Shown piece after piece: positions 44,587 to 53,325 of a stretch of 64,000 nucleotides of DNA (position 1 is its first letter; each line of letters begins with the position of its first letter). The notes beneath the pieces were generated by a model that saw nothing but the letters and a program-made list of their open reading frames with translations, was not told the DNA's origin and ran no database searches. The position numbers were made by a program, and so were the translations under genes. Source of the DNA: Pseudomonas sp. Bout1 (GTDB lineage Bacteria > Pseudomonadota > Gammaproteobacteria > Pseudomonadales > Pseudomonadaceae); the NCBI RefSeq assembly GCF_034314165.1, contig NZ_JAVIWK010000001.1, positions 3,673,001-3,737,000 of the forward strand, in the 5' to 3' direction.

Positions 44587-45171
44587 CTACAACAGTTTGC
44601 GCTTGCGAAACTCCGCCACCTTATGCCGATTGCCACACAGCGCCATGCTGCACCAACGGCGCTTGTGGCCCTTGGTGCGATCGTAGAACCACAGCACACA
44701 CTCGGGGTGTTCGCAGGTACGGACCAGGCCGAAATCCCCGTCCACCAACAACATCGCGGCCGCTTCGGCAATCGGCGACAGCAATTGCTCGGCGGTTTGC
44801 TGTTTGCGCTGGCGCTCCAGGCGTAACTCGCCAGGCGCAGGCCAAGCCAGTTGCGGGTGGCTGACCGCCTTGCGCAAAAACGTATTCAGTGCAGCGGGGT
44901 CACCCTGCAGGCCCGCCTTGCGCTGCTCCAGCAACAACCGGATCACTTCACGCAACCCCCGCGCCGCGCCCAGTAATGCGCCCTCCTCGAAAGCCGGCAC
45001 AGCGCCCTCCTCAACCCAGTTCAAACGCACCAGCCAACGTTCGACATCACCATCACCTTGCCAGAACTCAAAAGGCACGCCGTCGACATTCGCCCGGGTG
45101 TTGAGCATGTCCAACACAGGGTGGTCAGCCAGAACGTAAGGTTCCAATGGGGAGGGGGTAATGGCAGTCAT
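44587..45171 (-). CDS. CGNR zinc finger / ABATE domain regulator
   Basis: A 194-residue protein with an N-terminal ABATE domain (stress-induced transcription factor-like; VLDMLNTRANVDG is typical) and a C-terminal CGNR zinc finger: CEHPEC, then RWCSMALCGNRHKVAEFRKR, giving four cysteines. Such proteins are presumed DNA-binding regulators that often neighbour the gene they control. It is divergent from the alpha/beta hydrolase; the shared upstream region has regular GTAAC/GTTAC repeats. Its stop is 6 bp from the convergent ada stop. Confidence 0.9.
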   Translation of the reverse strand: MTAITPSPLEPYVLADHPVLDMLNTRANVDGVPFEFWQGDGDVERWLVRLNWVEEGAVPAFEEGALLGAARGLREVIRLLLEQRKAGLQGDPAALNTFLRKAVSHPQLAWPAPGELRLERQRKQQTAEQLLSPIAEAAAMLLVDGDFGLVRTCEHPECVLWFYDRTKGHKRRWCSMALCGNRHKVAEFRKRKLL

Positions 45172-45199
45172 GGTGAATCCTCTTCAAGTCCGTGCAATC

Positions 45200-45331
45200 G
45201 TAACCGCTTACAACGCCTTTGGGTAGTTACTTAACTCACCAAAAAGTAACCTATAAATATTATTTGACAGGTTACTTATTCGAGCGCAGCCTTTGAAATC
45301 TGTAACCCAATAAACCAATTTATATAGTTAC
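45200..45331. promoter_or_regulatory. Three GTAAC/GTTAC pairs between CGNR gene and hydrolase
   Basis: GTAAC occurs at 45200, 45246 and 45302, and its reverse complement GTTAC at 45226, 45271 and 45327, always alternating and 25-26 bp apart within a pair. The middle pair extends to AAGTAACC (45244-45251) and GGTTACTT (45270-45277), a perfect 8-bp inverted repeat. TTGACA is at 45264-45269 and an AT-rich block lies inside the middle pair. This looks like an operator array for the divergent CGNR regulator (inference). Confidence 0.6.
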
Positions 45332-45347
45332 TCAAAGGAGTCCGATC

Positions 45348-46226
45348 ATGTCGATTTCAGCCCCAGTGGTTCGCTACCAGCACGTTGATGCCGATGGCGT
45401 GCGCGTGTTCTACCGCGAAGCCGGCGACCCGTCCGCACCCGTGCTGTTGCTGCTGCACGGTTTCCCAAGTTCGTCCCACATGTACCGCGATTTGATCCCG
45501 CTGCTCGCCACCCGCTACCGGGTCATTGCCCCGGACCTTCCGGGCTTCGGCTTCACCGAGGTGCCCGCCGAGCGCAATTACCACTACAGTTTTGACAACC
45601 TGGCGACCACCGTCGGGCATTTCGTCGACGCCCTGCAACTGCGCCGCTATGCCCTCTACGTGTTCGACTATGGCGCGCCGGTGGGCCTGCGCCTGGCCGT
45701 GGCACACCCGGAACGGGTCAGCGCGCTGGTATCGCAGAACGGTAACGCCTACCTGGAAGGTCTGGGCGACGCCTGGGACCCGATCCGCGCGTATTGGGCC
45801 GAGCCAAGCCAGGCCAATCGCGAGGTGATTCGCAATGCCGTCATCAGCCTGGAAGGTACGCGCTATCAGTACCTGCATGGCGTCCCGCAACCTGAGCTGG
45901 TTGCGCCTGAGTCCTACATGCTCGACGTGCTCCTGATGCAGCGCCCCGGCAATGACGAGATACAGTTGGACCTGTTCCTCGACTACCGCAACAACCTGAC
46001 GCTGTACCCGGCATTCCAGGCGTTTTTCGAGGCCACGCAAGTGCCGACGCTGGTGATCTGGGGCCAACACGACCCGTTCTTCATCCTGCCAGGCGCCCAT
46101 GCCTATAAAGGCAACAACGCCAACGCGGTGGTGGAATTGCTCGACACCGGCCACTTCGCCCTGGAAACCCATGCCGTGCATATCGCCCAGCGGATTCACG
46201 AGGTACTCGGGCACGCCATCGACTGA
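45348..46226 (+). CDS. Alpha/beta hydrolase, haloalkane dehalogenase/epoxide hydrolase-like
   Basis: A 292-residue alpha/beta hydrolase. The oxyanion region is LLLHGFPSSSHMYRDLI; the nucleophile elbow reads YVFDYGAPVG, with Asp in place of Ser, as in haloalkane dehalogenases and epoxide hydrolases; the catalytic His is in LDTGHFALETH and the acid probably in VIWGQHDPFF. A cap domain spans about residues 135-215. AAAGGAG precedes the start. Natural substrate unknown; control by the divergent CGNR protein is likely. Confidence 0.87.
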   Translation: MSISAPVVRYQHVDADGVRVFYREAGDPSAPVLLLLHGFPSSSHMYRDLIPLLATRYRVIAPDLPGFGFTEVPAERNYHYSFDNLATTVGHFVDALQLRRYALYVFDYGAPVGLRLAVAHPERVSALVSQNGNAYLEGLGDAWDPIRAYWAEPSQANREVIRNAVISLEGTRYQYLHGVPQPELVAPESYMLDVLLMQRPGNDEIQLDLFLDYRNNLTLYPAFQAFFEATQVPTLVIWGQHDPFFILPGAHAYKGNNANAVVELLDTGHFALETHAVHIAQRIHEVLGHAID

Positions 46227-46336
46227 TGGCCCGGCATGAAACACTGGGCCCGTCCAGTGAATAATACAGACTGGCCTGGTGCTACCTGGCCCTGCTAAAA
46301 CGACGGGACAGCATCCCACCGTTGGAGAAGCGCACC

Positions 46337-47401
46337 ATGAGCACCTGGCCAGACACCCGGATTCTTGACCTGCTGGGCATTGAGTTACCCATCATTCAGG
46401 GGCCCATGGCGAATGCCACGAGTACCGCCATGGTGATTGCCGTCAACCAGGCCGGAGCCCTCGGTTCGATGCCGGCGGCAGCGTTGAGCATCGAGCAGTT
46501 GCGCGAGGCACTTACGGTTATTCGTCAAGCCAGTTCGCGGCCGCTGAACGTGAACTTCTTCTGCCATCAGCCGCCAGCGCCGGATGCCGACCGCGACCTT
46601 CATTGGAAGAACCTGCTGGAAACCTATTACCGTGAACTGGGCGCTGACTTTGACGCCCCGACGCCCGTCTCCAACCGCGCACCGTTCAATAACGCCGCCT
46701 GTGAAGTGGTGGAAGAATTCCGCCCGGAAGTCGTGAGTTTTCATTTCGGCCTGCCGGAAAAATCCCTGCTGGACCGGGTCAAGGCTACCGGGGCAAAGGT
46801 GCTGTCGTCGGCCACCACGGTAGAAGAAGCTATCTGGCTGGAGCAACACGGCTGCGACGCGGTCATCGCCATGGGTTCCGAAGCCGGCGGCCATCGCGGG
46901 ATGTTCCTCAGCGACGACCTGAATAGCCAGATCGGTACGATGGCCCTGGTGCCGCAGGTGGTGGATGCCGTGAGCGTGCCGGTGATCGCAGCGGGCGGTA
47001 TCGGTGATGCGCGGGGCATTGTCGCGGCCTTCGCCCTCGGCGCATCGGCAGTGCAGATCGGCACGGCGTACCTGTTTACCCCCGAGGCCACCGTCTCGAA
47101 GTCGCACCACCACGCCTTGCGCAATGCCCAGGCCAGTGAAACCGCGTTGACCAACCTGTTCACAGGCCGCCCGGCGCGGGGCATCATCAACCGGGTGATG
47201 CGTGAGTTGGGTGCGATCAATCCGAAGGCACCGGCGTTTCCGTTGTCCGGCGGTGCGTTGATGCCACTCAAGGCCAAGGATGAAGCCGGCTTCAGTAATT
47301 TGTGGTCGGGCCAGGCGCTGCGCCTGGGCAAAGACATCTCAACCTATGACCTGACGCTGGAGCTGGCCGCACAGACCCTGGAAAAACTCGGCCGACGCTG
47401 A
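46337..47401 (+). CDS. Nitronate monooxygenase (2-nitropropane dioxygenase family)
   Basis: A 354-residue FMN TIM-barrel enzyme of the nitronate monooxygenase family, which oxidises toxic nitronates such as propionate-3-nitronate. Motifs are PIIQGPMANATS, LNVNFFCHQPP, MGSEAGGHRG with the catalytic His, and IAAGGIGDARGI for phosphate binding. The ATG at 46337 is chosen because TTGGAG lies 10 bp ahead. It follows the hydrolase by 110 bp on the same strand, possibly co-transcribed. Confidence 0.92.
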   Translation: MSTWPDTRILDLLGIELPIIQGPMANATSTAMVIAVNQAGALGSMPAAALSIEQLREALTVIRQASSRPLNVNFFCHQPPAPDADRDLHWKNLLETYYRELGADFDAPTPVSNRAPFNNAACEVVEEFRPEVVSFHFGLPEKSLLDRVKATGAKVLSSATTVEEAIWLEQHGCDAVIAMGSEAGGHRGMFLSDDLNSQIGTMALVPQVVDAVSVPVIAAGGIGDARGIVAAFALGASAVQIGTAYLFTPEATVSKSHHHALRNAQASETALTNLFTGRPARGIINRVMRELGAINPKAPAFPLSGGALMPLKAKDEAGFSNLWSGQALRLGKDISTYDLTLELAAQTLEKLGRR

Positions 47402-47445
47402 ACCTGAACTCCCGGGACAACTTTGCACTGTACCGGCACTGGCCA

Positions 47446-47473
47446 ACCGCTATATATTCCCATACATAGCGGT
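47446..47473. promoter_or_regulatory. ModE-like palindrome upstream of modABC
   Basis: ACCGCTAT, 12-bp spacer, ATAGCGGT: perfect 8-bp arms 48 bp ahead of modA. The spacer starts ATAT and the whole resembles the CGCTATATA-type ModE operators of E. coli, which repress molybdate transport when molybdate is plentiful. No modE gene is in the window. Confidence 0.65.
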
Positions 47474-47475
47474 AG

Positions 47476-48288
<813 letters not shown>

Positions 48289-48969
48289 ATGCCGCTGTCG
48301 AGTGCCGATTTTTCCGCGATCTGGTTGACCCTGCAGCTGGCGTCACTGACCACGGTCATCCTGTTGATTATCGGCACTCCGATCGCCCTGTGGCTGTCGC
48401 GCACCCGTTCGTGGTGGCGCGGCCCCATCGGCGCGGTGGTGGCCTTGCCTCTGGTGTTGCCACCCACGGTGATCGGCTTCTACTTGCTGCTGACCATGGG
48501 CCCCAACGGCTACTTCGGCCAGTTCACCCAATGGCTGGGCCTGGGAACCCTGACCTTCAGCTTTGCCGGGCTGGTGATTGGCTCGGTGATCTATTCCATG
48601 CCGTTCGTGGTGCAGCCGCTGCAAAACGCCTTTTCTGCCATCGGCACTCGCCCACTGGAAGTGGCCGCCACGTTGCGGGCCAATCCCTGGGACACTTTCT
48701 TCAGCGTGATCCTGCCCCTGGCACGCCCGGGGTTTATCACGGCGTCGATTCTCGGTTTTGCGCACACCGTCGGTGAGTTCGGCGTGGTGCTGATGATCGG
48801 CGGCAATATTCCGAACAAGACCCGGGTGGTCTCGGTGCAGATCTACGACCACGTCGAAGCCATGGAATATGCCCAGGCCCACTGGCTGGCCGGCTCCATG
48901 GTGGTATTTTCTTTCCTGGTGTTGCTGGCGCTCTACTCCAGCCGTAAAACCAAAGCGGGCTGGAGCTGA
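48289..48969 (+). CDS. modB: Molybdate ABC transporter, permease
   Basis: A 226-residue inner-membrane permease with five or six TM helices. The coupling-loop motif for the ATPase is in [20 protein letters not shown] (EAA motif), and the first loop has [14 protein letters not shown], as in ModB. It starts directly after the modA stop and overlaps modC by one base, so the three proteins are made together. Confidence 0.95.
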   Translation: MPLSSADFSAIWLTLQLASLTTVILLIIGTPIALWLSRTRSWWRGPIGAVVALPLVLPPTVIGFYLLLTMGPNGYFGQFTQWLGLGTLTFSFAGLVIGSVIYSMPFVVQPLQNAFSAIGTRPLEVAATLRANPWDTFFSVILPLARPGFITASILGFAHTVGEFGVVLMIGGNIPNKTRVVSVQIYDHVEAMEYAQAHWLAGSMVVFSFLVLLALYSSRKTKAGWS

Positions 48970-50054
48970 TGTCGATGATCGAGGTGCGCCTGCAACTGAA
49001 GTACTCCGGGTTCGCCCTGGACGTCGACCTGCAACTGCCCGGTCGCGGGGTGACGGCGTTGTACGGCCATTCCGGCTCGGGCAAGACCACCTGCCTGCGT
49101 TGCATCGCCGGGCTGGAACGCGCCGAAGAGGGCTTCGTGCAGATCAACGACGAAGTCTGGCAAGACAGCCGCAAAGGGCTGTTCGTGCCGCCGCACAAAC
49201 GCGCGTTGGGCTATGTGTTTCAAGAGGCCAGCCTGTTCCCGCATTTGTCGGTGCTGGCCAACCTGGAGTTCGGCCTCAAGCGTATCGCGCGCCAACAACG
49301 CCGGGTGGAGATGAGCCACGCCACCGAACTATTGGGCATCGGCCACCTGCTGGACCGTCATCCGCAGCACCTTTCCGGCGGTGAACGCCAGCGCATCGGC
49401 ATCGCCCGCGCCCTACTCACCAGCCCGAGCCTGTTGCTGATGGACGAACCGTTGGCGGCGCTGGACAGCAAACGCAAAAGCGAGATCCTGCCGTACCTCG
49501 AACGCCTGCACGACGAACTGGAGATTCCGGTGTTGTACGTCAGCCATGCCCAAGACGAAGTGGCGCGCCTGGCCGATCACATCGTGTTGCTCAGTGACGG
49601 CAAGGCCCTGGCCAGCGGCCCCATCGGCGAAACCCTGGCCCGGCTGGACCTGCCCCTTGCCCTGGGCGACGACGCCGGCGTGGTGATCAACGGCACGGTC
49701 TGCGCCTACGACGAACATTACCAGTTGCTCACCCTGCAATTGCCCGCGAGCCAATTGCAGATGCGCGTGGCCCATGCACCATTGGCGCTGGGCAAACAGT
49801 TGCGTTTCAAGATCCAGGCGCGCGACGTCAGCTTGAGCCTGCAGGCCGAGGAACACAGCAGCATCCTCAATCGCCTGCCGGTGACGGTGACCCAGGAAAT
49901 CCCGGCGGACAACGCAGCCCATGTGCTGGTAAGCCTGGATGCCGCCGGCACGCCGCTGCTGGCGCGGATTACGCGTTACTCACGGGACCAATTGCAACTG
50001 CATCCCGGCCAGACGTTATGGGCGCAAATCAAGGCGGTGGCGGTACTGGCCTGA
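48969..50054 (+). CDS. modC: Molybdate ABC transporter, ATP-binding protein
   Basis: A 361-residue ABC ATPase. Walker A is GHSGSGKTT, the Q-loop is [10 protein letters not shown], the signature is [16 protein letters not shown], Walker B is [11 protein letters not shown] and the H-loop is YVSHAQDEV. Residues about 290-355 form a MOP-type molybdate-binding domain ([19 protein letters not shown]), which may sense intracellular molybdate. Length and order match modC. The operon ends here; 52 bp follow before the convergent T6SS genes. Confidence 0.95.
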   Translation: MSMIEVRLQLKYSGFALDVDLQLPGRGVTALYGHSGSGKTTCLRCIAGLERAEEGFVQINDEVWQDSRKGLFVPPHKRALGYVFQEASLFPHLSVLANLEFGLKRIARQQRRVEMSHATELLGIGHLLDRHPQHLSGGERQRIGIARALLTSPSLLLMDEPLAALDSKRKSEILPYLERLHDELEIPVLYVSHAQDEVARLADHIVLLSDGKALASGPIGETLARLDLPLALGDDAGVVINGTVCAYDEHYQLLTLQLPASQLQMRVAHAPLALGKQLRFKIQARDVSLSLQAEEHSSILNRLPVTVTQEIPADNAAHVLVSLDAAGTPLLARITRYSRDQLQLHPGQTLWAQIKAVAVLA

Positions 50055-50106
50055 GGCGCACTTTGCCTGGCCCGCAGCGACCTGACTCTGCCGCTATCCA
50101 ACTAAG

Positions 50107-51243
50107 CTATTGATCAATAGAGGCCGGCGCACAAGCCTGCGCCTGTGGCATCAGACGTATATCCACCCGACGGTTGGCTGCTCGGCCAGATGCTGTGTCA
50201 TTACTGGCGATCGGTTGCTTGCCTGCTGCGGCCTGGACGGCAAAACAGTTATCCGCAAGATCGCCCATACGCTGCATCCAGTCGCGTACCGCCGAGGCGC
50301 GGGCGTAGGACAGTTGAAGGTTCTGCTCAGAATCGCCGGTGGTGTCGGCATGTCCCACAATCACGATCAACCAGCCCGGCTGCGCCTTGATGTTGACCAG
50401 CGCATTGATCAGCACCTTGGTCGACTCGGGCTTGAGCTCGGAGCTACCGGCATCGAACAGCGACAGGCTATCCAGGTGCACCGTATCGGGCACTGGCTGC
50501 GGCGGCGAGGCGGCCTGGCTCCACCACCAAAACCCAACTCCGAGGGCGATTGAGGCGAGCAGTGCAAACAGCCAAAGGACAATACTGCGCTTGTAGGTTT
50601 TGTTGGCGGCCGGCGGAAGCTCCGGCATCGGGTGGGCTGGCAGGACTATCACCGGCACCACGAAAGCCGGCTCGGGGGTTCTCATCAACATTGGCAGCGC
50701 CGGCAGCATTTCACCCGAAGCAACGTTACGTTGAAGGCGTTGCATCAGGCTGGCTATCTGATGACGCAGCGCCTGCAAGCTGACGAGAGACACTTGCCCC
50801 CGACGATCCAACTGCGCGGCTAACCGATCCAGTTCAGCGCCCAGCCGCGCCAATTGGGACAGCGTCTGCTGAGTAACTTCAAGGCTGCGCAACAATGGCT
50901 GCCATTGGGCAAACAGCCAGGCGAGAATCCCCATACGCATCGAGTGCATCAGCGGCCACACCGTTGTCCATTCACTGCACAGCACCTCAATCAACGTTAC
51001 CCCTTGCGCCATGCCTTCCAGGCCGTAGCAATGGCTGCGCGCCAACGCAAAAGAGGCCGCGGTTTGCAGGTCTGCGCCATTGTTCTGGAATAACGTCAAG
51101 CACAACTGCTCGACCTTGACCCAGTCGACGGCCGGGCATGCCGGATGGCTCAGTTTGGCCAACTCGTCACGTAGCACCGTAAATTCACCGAGGCCTCGCG
51201 GGTCACCGCCGACTCGAATACGCATTTCAAATAACGCTGTCAT
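50107..51243 (-). CDS. T6SS protein: ImpA_N/VasL-like domain fused to OmpA domain
   Basis: A 378-residue protein, last in the visible T6SS operon. Residues about 1-120 match the N-terminal ImpA/VasL region (IRVGGDPRGLGEFTVLRDEL, then LCLTLFQNNGADLQTAASFA and WPLMHSMRMGILAWL), as in TssA-type proteins. A TM helix (IVLWLFALLASIALGVGFWW) sits near 220-240. The C-terminus is an OmpA peptidoglycan-binding domain (IVIVGHADTTGDSEQNLQLS, then YARASAVRDW). The layout suggests an inner-membrane protein binding cell wall, able to tie a TssA-like head to peptidoglycan (inference). Confidence 0.82.
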   Translation of the reverse strand: MTALFEMRIRVGGDPRGLGEFTVLRDELAKLSHPACPAVDWVKVEQLCLTLFQNNGADLQTAASFALARSHCYGLEGMAQGVTLIEVLCSEWTTVWPLMHSMRMGILAWLFAQWQPLLRSLEVTQQTLSQLARLGAELDRLAAQLDRRGQVSLVSLQALRHQIASLMQRLQRNVASGEMLPALPMLMRTPEPAFVVPVIVLPAHPMPELPPAANKTYKRSIVLWLFALLASIALGVGFWWWSQAASPPQPVPDTVHLDSLSLFDAGSSELKPESTKVLINALVNIKAQPGWLIVIVGHADTTGDSEQNLQLSYARASAVRDWMQRMGDLADNCFAVQAAAGKQPIASNDTASGRAANRRVDIRLMPQAQACAPASIDQ

Positions 51244-51266
51244 CCAGCTTCCCTTCCGTTACAGGT

Positions 51267-51707
51267 TTACGGTTTCGACAGGTAGTTCTGCTGCCTTAAA
51301 TGGCGCACCAGGACTTTCCCCTCAGCCGCCAGGGTCGTGCCGAAGCTCACCCGCTCGCCGTTTTTCAGCTGCGCATCGAGGGCATATTCCAAATGACCTG
51401 GCCGGGTCTGGGGCAGCAGTTCGATATTGACGGCGGCCAGGCGCGGCTCGTACTTGAGCAAGGTGTTGACCAGCGTCCCGATCAGGTCATGCGCCGATGC
51501 GGGCAGCCCTTGCAGGGTCTGCCCCATGTCCGGCAGGCCATAGTCCGGCAGGTGACTGAGCGATCCCGCCCGGCTGTTGAGGATGCGTTGCAGGTTGTCC
51601 AGTACCGACAAGGTGTGCTGGTCCTCTTCCGGAACGCGGTACAGGTCCAGTTCGCCGTCGAAATTCTGCAGGAGCATTTCGTAGAGCGATGGGTTCAATT
51701 CGCTCAC
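51267..51707 (-). CDS. tssE: T6SS baseplate protein TssE
   Basis: A 146-residue gp25-like protein, part of the T6SS baseplate wedge where it links the baseplate to the sheath. Motifs are VLDNLQRILNSRAGSL, then LPDYGLPDM, then the conserved YEPRLAAVNIELLPQ near residue 100. It follows tssJ by 3 bp. Its small size and sequence match TssE rather than another gp25 homologue. Confidence 0.88.
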   Translation of the reverse strand: MSELNPSLYEMLLQNFDGELDLYRVPEEDQHTLSVLDNLQRILNSRAGSLSHLPDYGLPDMGQTLQGLPASAHDLIGTLVNTLLKYEPRLAAVNIELLPQTRPGHLEYALDAQLKNGERVSFGTTLAAEGKVLVRHLRQQNYLSKP

Positions 51708-51710
51708 GGC

Positions 51711-52247
51711 CTACTCCTTGGCCAACGGTTGTAAGGCCAGCCGATTGTTGTAGAGCTCGACTACCCTCGCCCGATCCGGGTCCAGATCATCACGGGTCAG
51801 GGTCAGGCGCCAGGTGTTCAGTTGGGTATCGGGTGTGCGCAACAACGCCACCACCGTGACGAACTGAGCATCCTTATCCAACGGCACATCAAGCTGTGCG
51901 CCCTCACCGGGCTTGATCACCAGTGCCTGCTGGCCCAACAGGTCGCTGCGCAACAGATTGTCAGCGTCGCCCAGCACACTGTCATAGGTCGCCTTCTCCA
52001 TCACTTTGTTGTCGCGCAGCTGATACACGCGTACCACCGTGGGCACCGTTAAACCACGCATGTCCATGACGTCTGCGTTCGTCGCGGGGCGCCCGGTGAA
52101 GTCCAGGTGCAAAGTCTTTACTTGTTTGTAGAAGATCGCCTTGGCTGTGGACGTGGTGGTGTCGGTCACGGTCTGGGTCAACCCACAACCACTCAGGAGT
52201 GCGCCGAACACGGCCACCTTCACTAGATTAAAAACGGTACGTGACAT
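51711..52247 (-). CDS. tssJ: T6SS outer-membrane lipoprotein TssJ
   Basis: A 178-residue lipoprotein with lipobox LLSGC. The mature part is a beta-sandwich with the typical TssJ opening of a segment near LHLDFTGRP, a central strand TVVRVYQLRDNKV and a later GEGAQLDVPLDKDAQFVTVV. TssJ sits at the outer membrane and anchors TssM of the membrane complex. It begins in an overlap with the end of tssG. Confidence 0.87.
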   Translation of the reverse strand: MSRTVFNLVKVAVFGALLSGCGLTQTVTDTTTSTAKAIFYKQVKTLHLDFTGRPATNADVMDMRGLTVPTVVRVYQLRDNKVMEKATYDSVLGDADNLLRSDLLGQQALVIKPGEGAQLDVPLDKDAQFVTVVALLRTPDTQLNTWRLTLTRDDLDPDRARVVELYNNRLALQPLAKE

Positions 52248-53325
52248 GCTGCGCCTCTCTGAATTTCGGGTTGCTGTGCAGGCCTTGGTATCGGCCCAGG
52301 TTAATGGTGATTTTTTGCTGCTCCGTTACCTGCCAGGCGTCGCTGCCCAGCCCCAGTACGCCGGTCATCCCCAGCAGTACCGGCGCACCGCCCAGGATCG
52401 CCTTTGGCAGGCTGTGTACCGGCAGTGACAGCTGCAATTTCGCGGTGCAACGCCAGCCCAGATAGACCCGCAGCAATACCAGCAAGTCGTTGTGCAATGG
52501 GTTGCCCGGCAACCAGCCACGCGCCTCAACCAGGTCCTCGGTGAACAGCCCGAGGTGCAACTGGCTGTTGACGTCGCGCCCGACGCTGCCTAACGGCGTG
52601 CCCTGGGACAAACTCACCGGGCAACTCATCGACAGGCTGGCCGGCTGCGCCATGGGCACTTTTTGTGGCCAGTGCCGCGTTACTCGCACCTGAGTGTTGG
52701 GGGCTAGCAGTTTGACGAGTGCGGTGATGCCCTCGGCATTGCGGGTAGGCAGACGCATCACACTGAGCAACGCCAGGAAACGTGATATCGGCGTTGTAAT
52801 CTGCCTGTCGGTACCGGGAATCCCCAGACCGATCAGCCCCAGCAGGCATTGTGAAGTTGCATCACGGCCACCCGCCTCGAACGTCGCCGGGTAGGAGTAC
52901 TTGCGCCAAATGCGGTAGAACTGCGTGAAGATCCTGTGGTTGAAAATATCCAGGAACGCCGCCAGGGCTGCATGTCCTTCGCGACGCTGGGCGATGTCGT
53001 CCAGGAAGGTGGTGGGCATCGGCGAATCGACGCCGTAAAGCCCAAGCAAACGCGTGCGTACCGTTGCAGGACGATCAGGATGTGCTTCGCCTATTTCGAT
53101 GGCCTTCAGCTCCCCCGCGGGAAAGCCCATGCCGGGATCGGGCCGAAAGCGCACCGGGTCATCCGCCGGGTGCGCGGTACTCCCCAGCGGCGGGTGACCA
53201 GGCAACGCCTGTTCCAGCAACTGGCAGAATCGGTAAAGATTGGCTTCGGCGACCTGCCCTTCCAACGCTTCGAGTAATCCAGCGGCTTTCAGCCGGGAAT
53301 ACGCTGACTGTGGTTCTCGTTCCAT
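52228..53325 (-). CDS. tssG: T6SS baseplate protein TssG
   Basis: A 365-residue TssG. The start region LYRFCQLLEQALPGHPPLG and VRFRPDPGMGFPAGELKAIE, then GLYGVDSPMPTTFLDDIAQR, are standard. The ATG at 53325 is chosen over the GTG at 53334 because GGAAAG is better spaced. It overlaps tssF by 37 bp and tssJ by 20 bp. TssG forms a 2:1 TssF:TssG baseplate wedge with TssE and TssK. Confidence 0.92.
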   Translation of the reverse strand: MEREPQSAYSRLKAAGLLEALEGQVAEANLYRFCQLLEQALPGHPPLGSTAHPADDPVRFRPDPGMGFPAGELKAIEIGEAHPDRPATVRTRLLGLYGVDSPMPTTFLDDIAQRREGHAALAAFLDIFNHRIFTQFYRIWRKYSYPATFEAGGRDATSQCLLGLIGLGIPGTDRQITTPISRFLALLSVMRLPTRNAEGITALVKLLAPNTQVRVTRHWPQKVPMAQPASLSMSCPVSLSQGTPLGSVGRDVNSQLHLGLFTEDLVEARGWLPGNPLHNDLLVLLRVYLGWRCTAKLQLSLPVHSLPKAILGGAPVLLGMTGVLGLGSDAWQVTEQQKITINLGRYQGLHSNPKFREAQHVTYRF

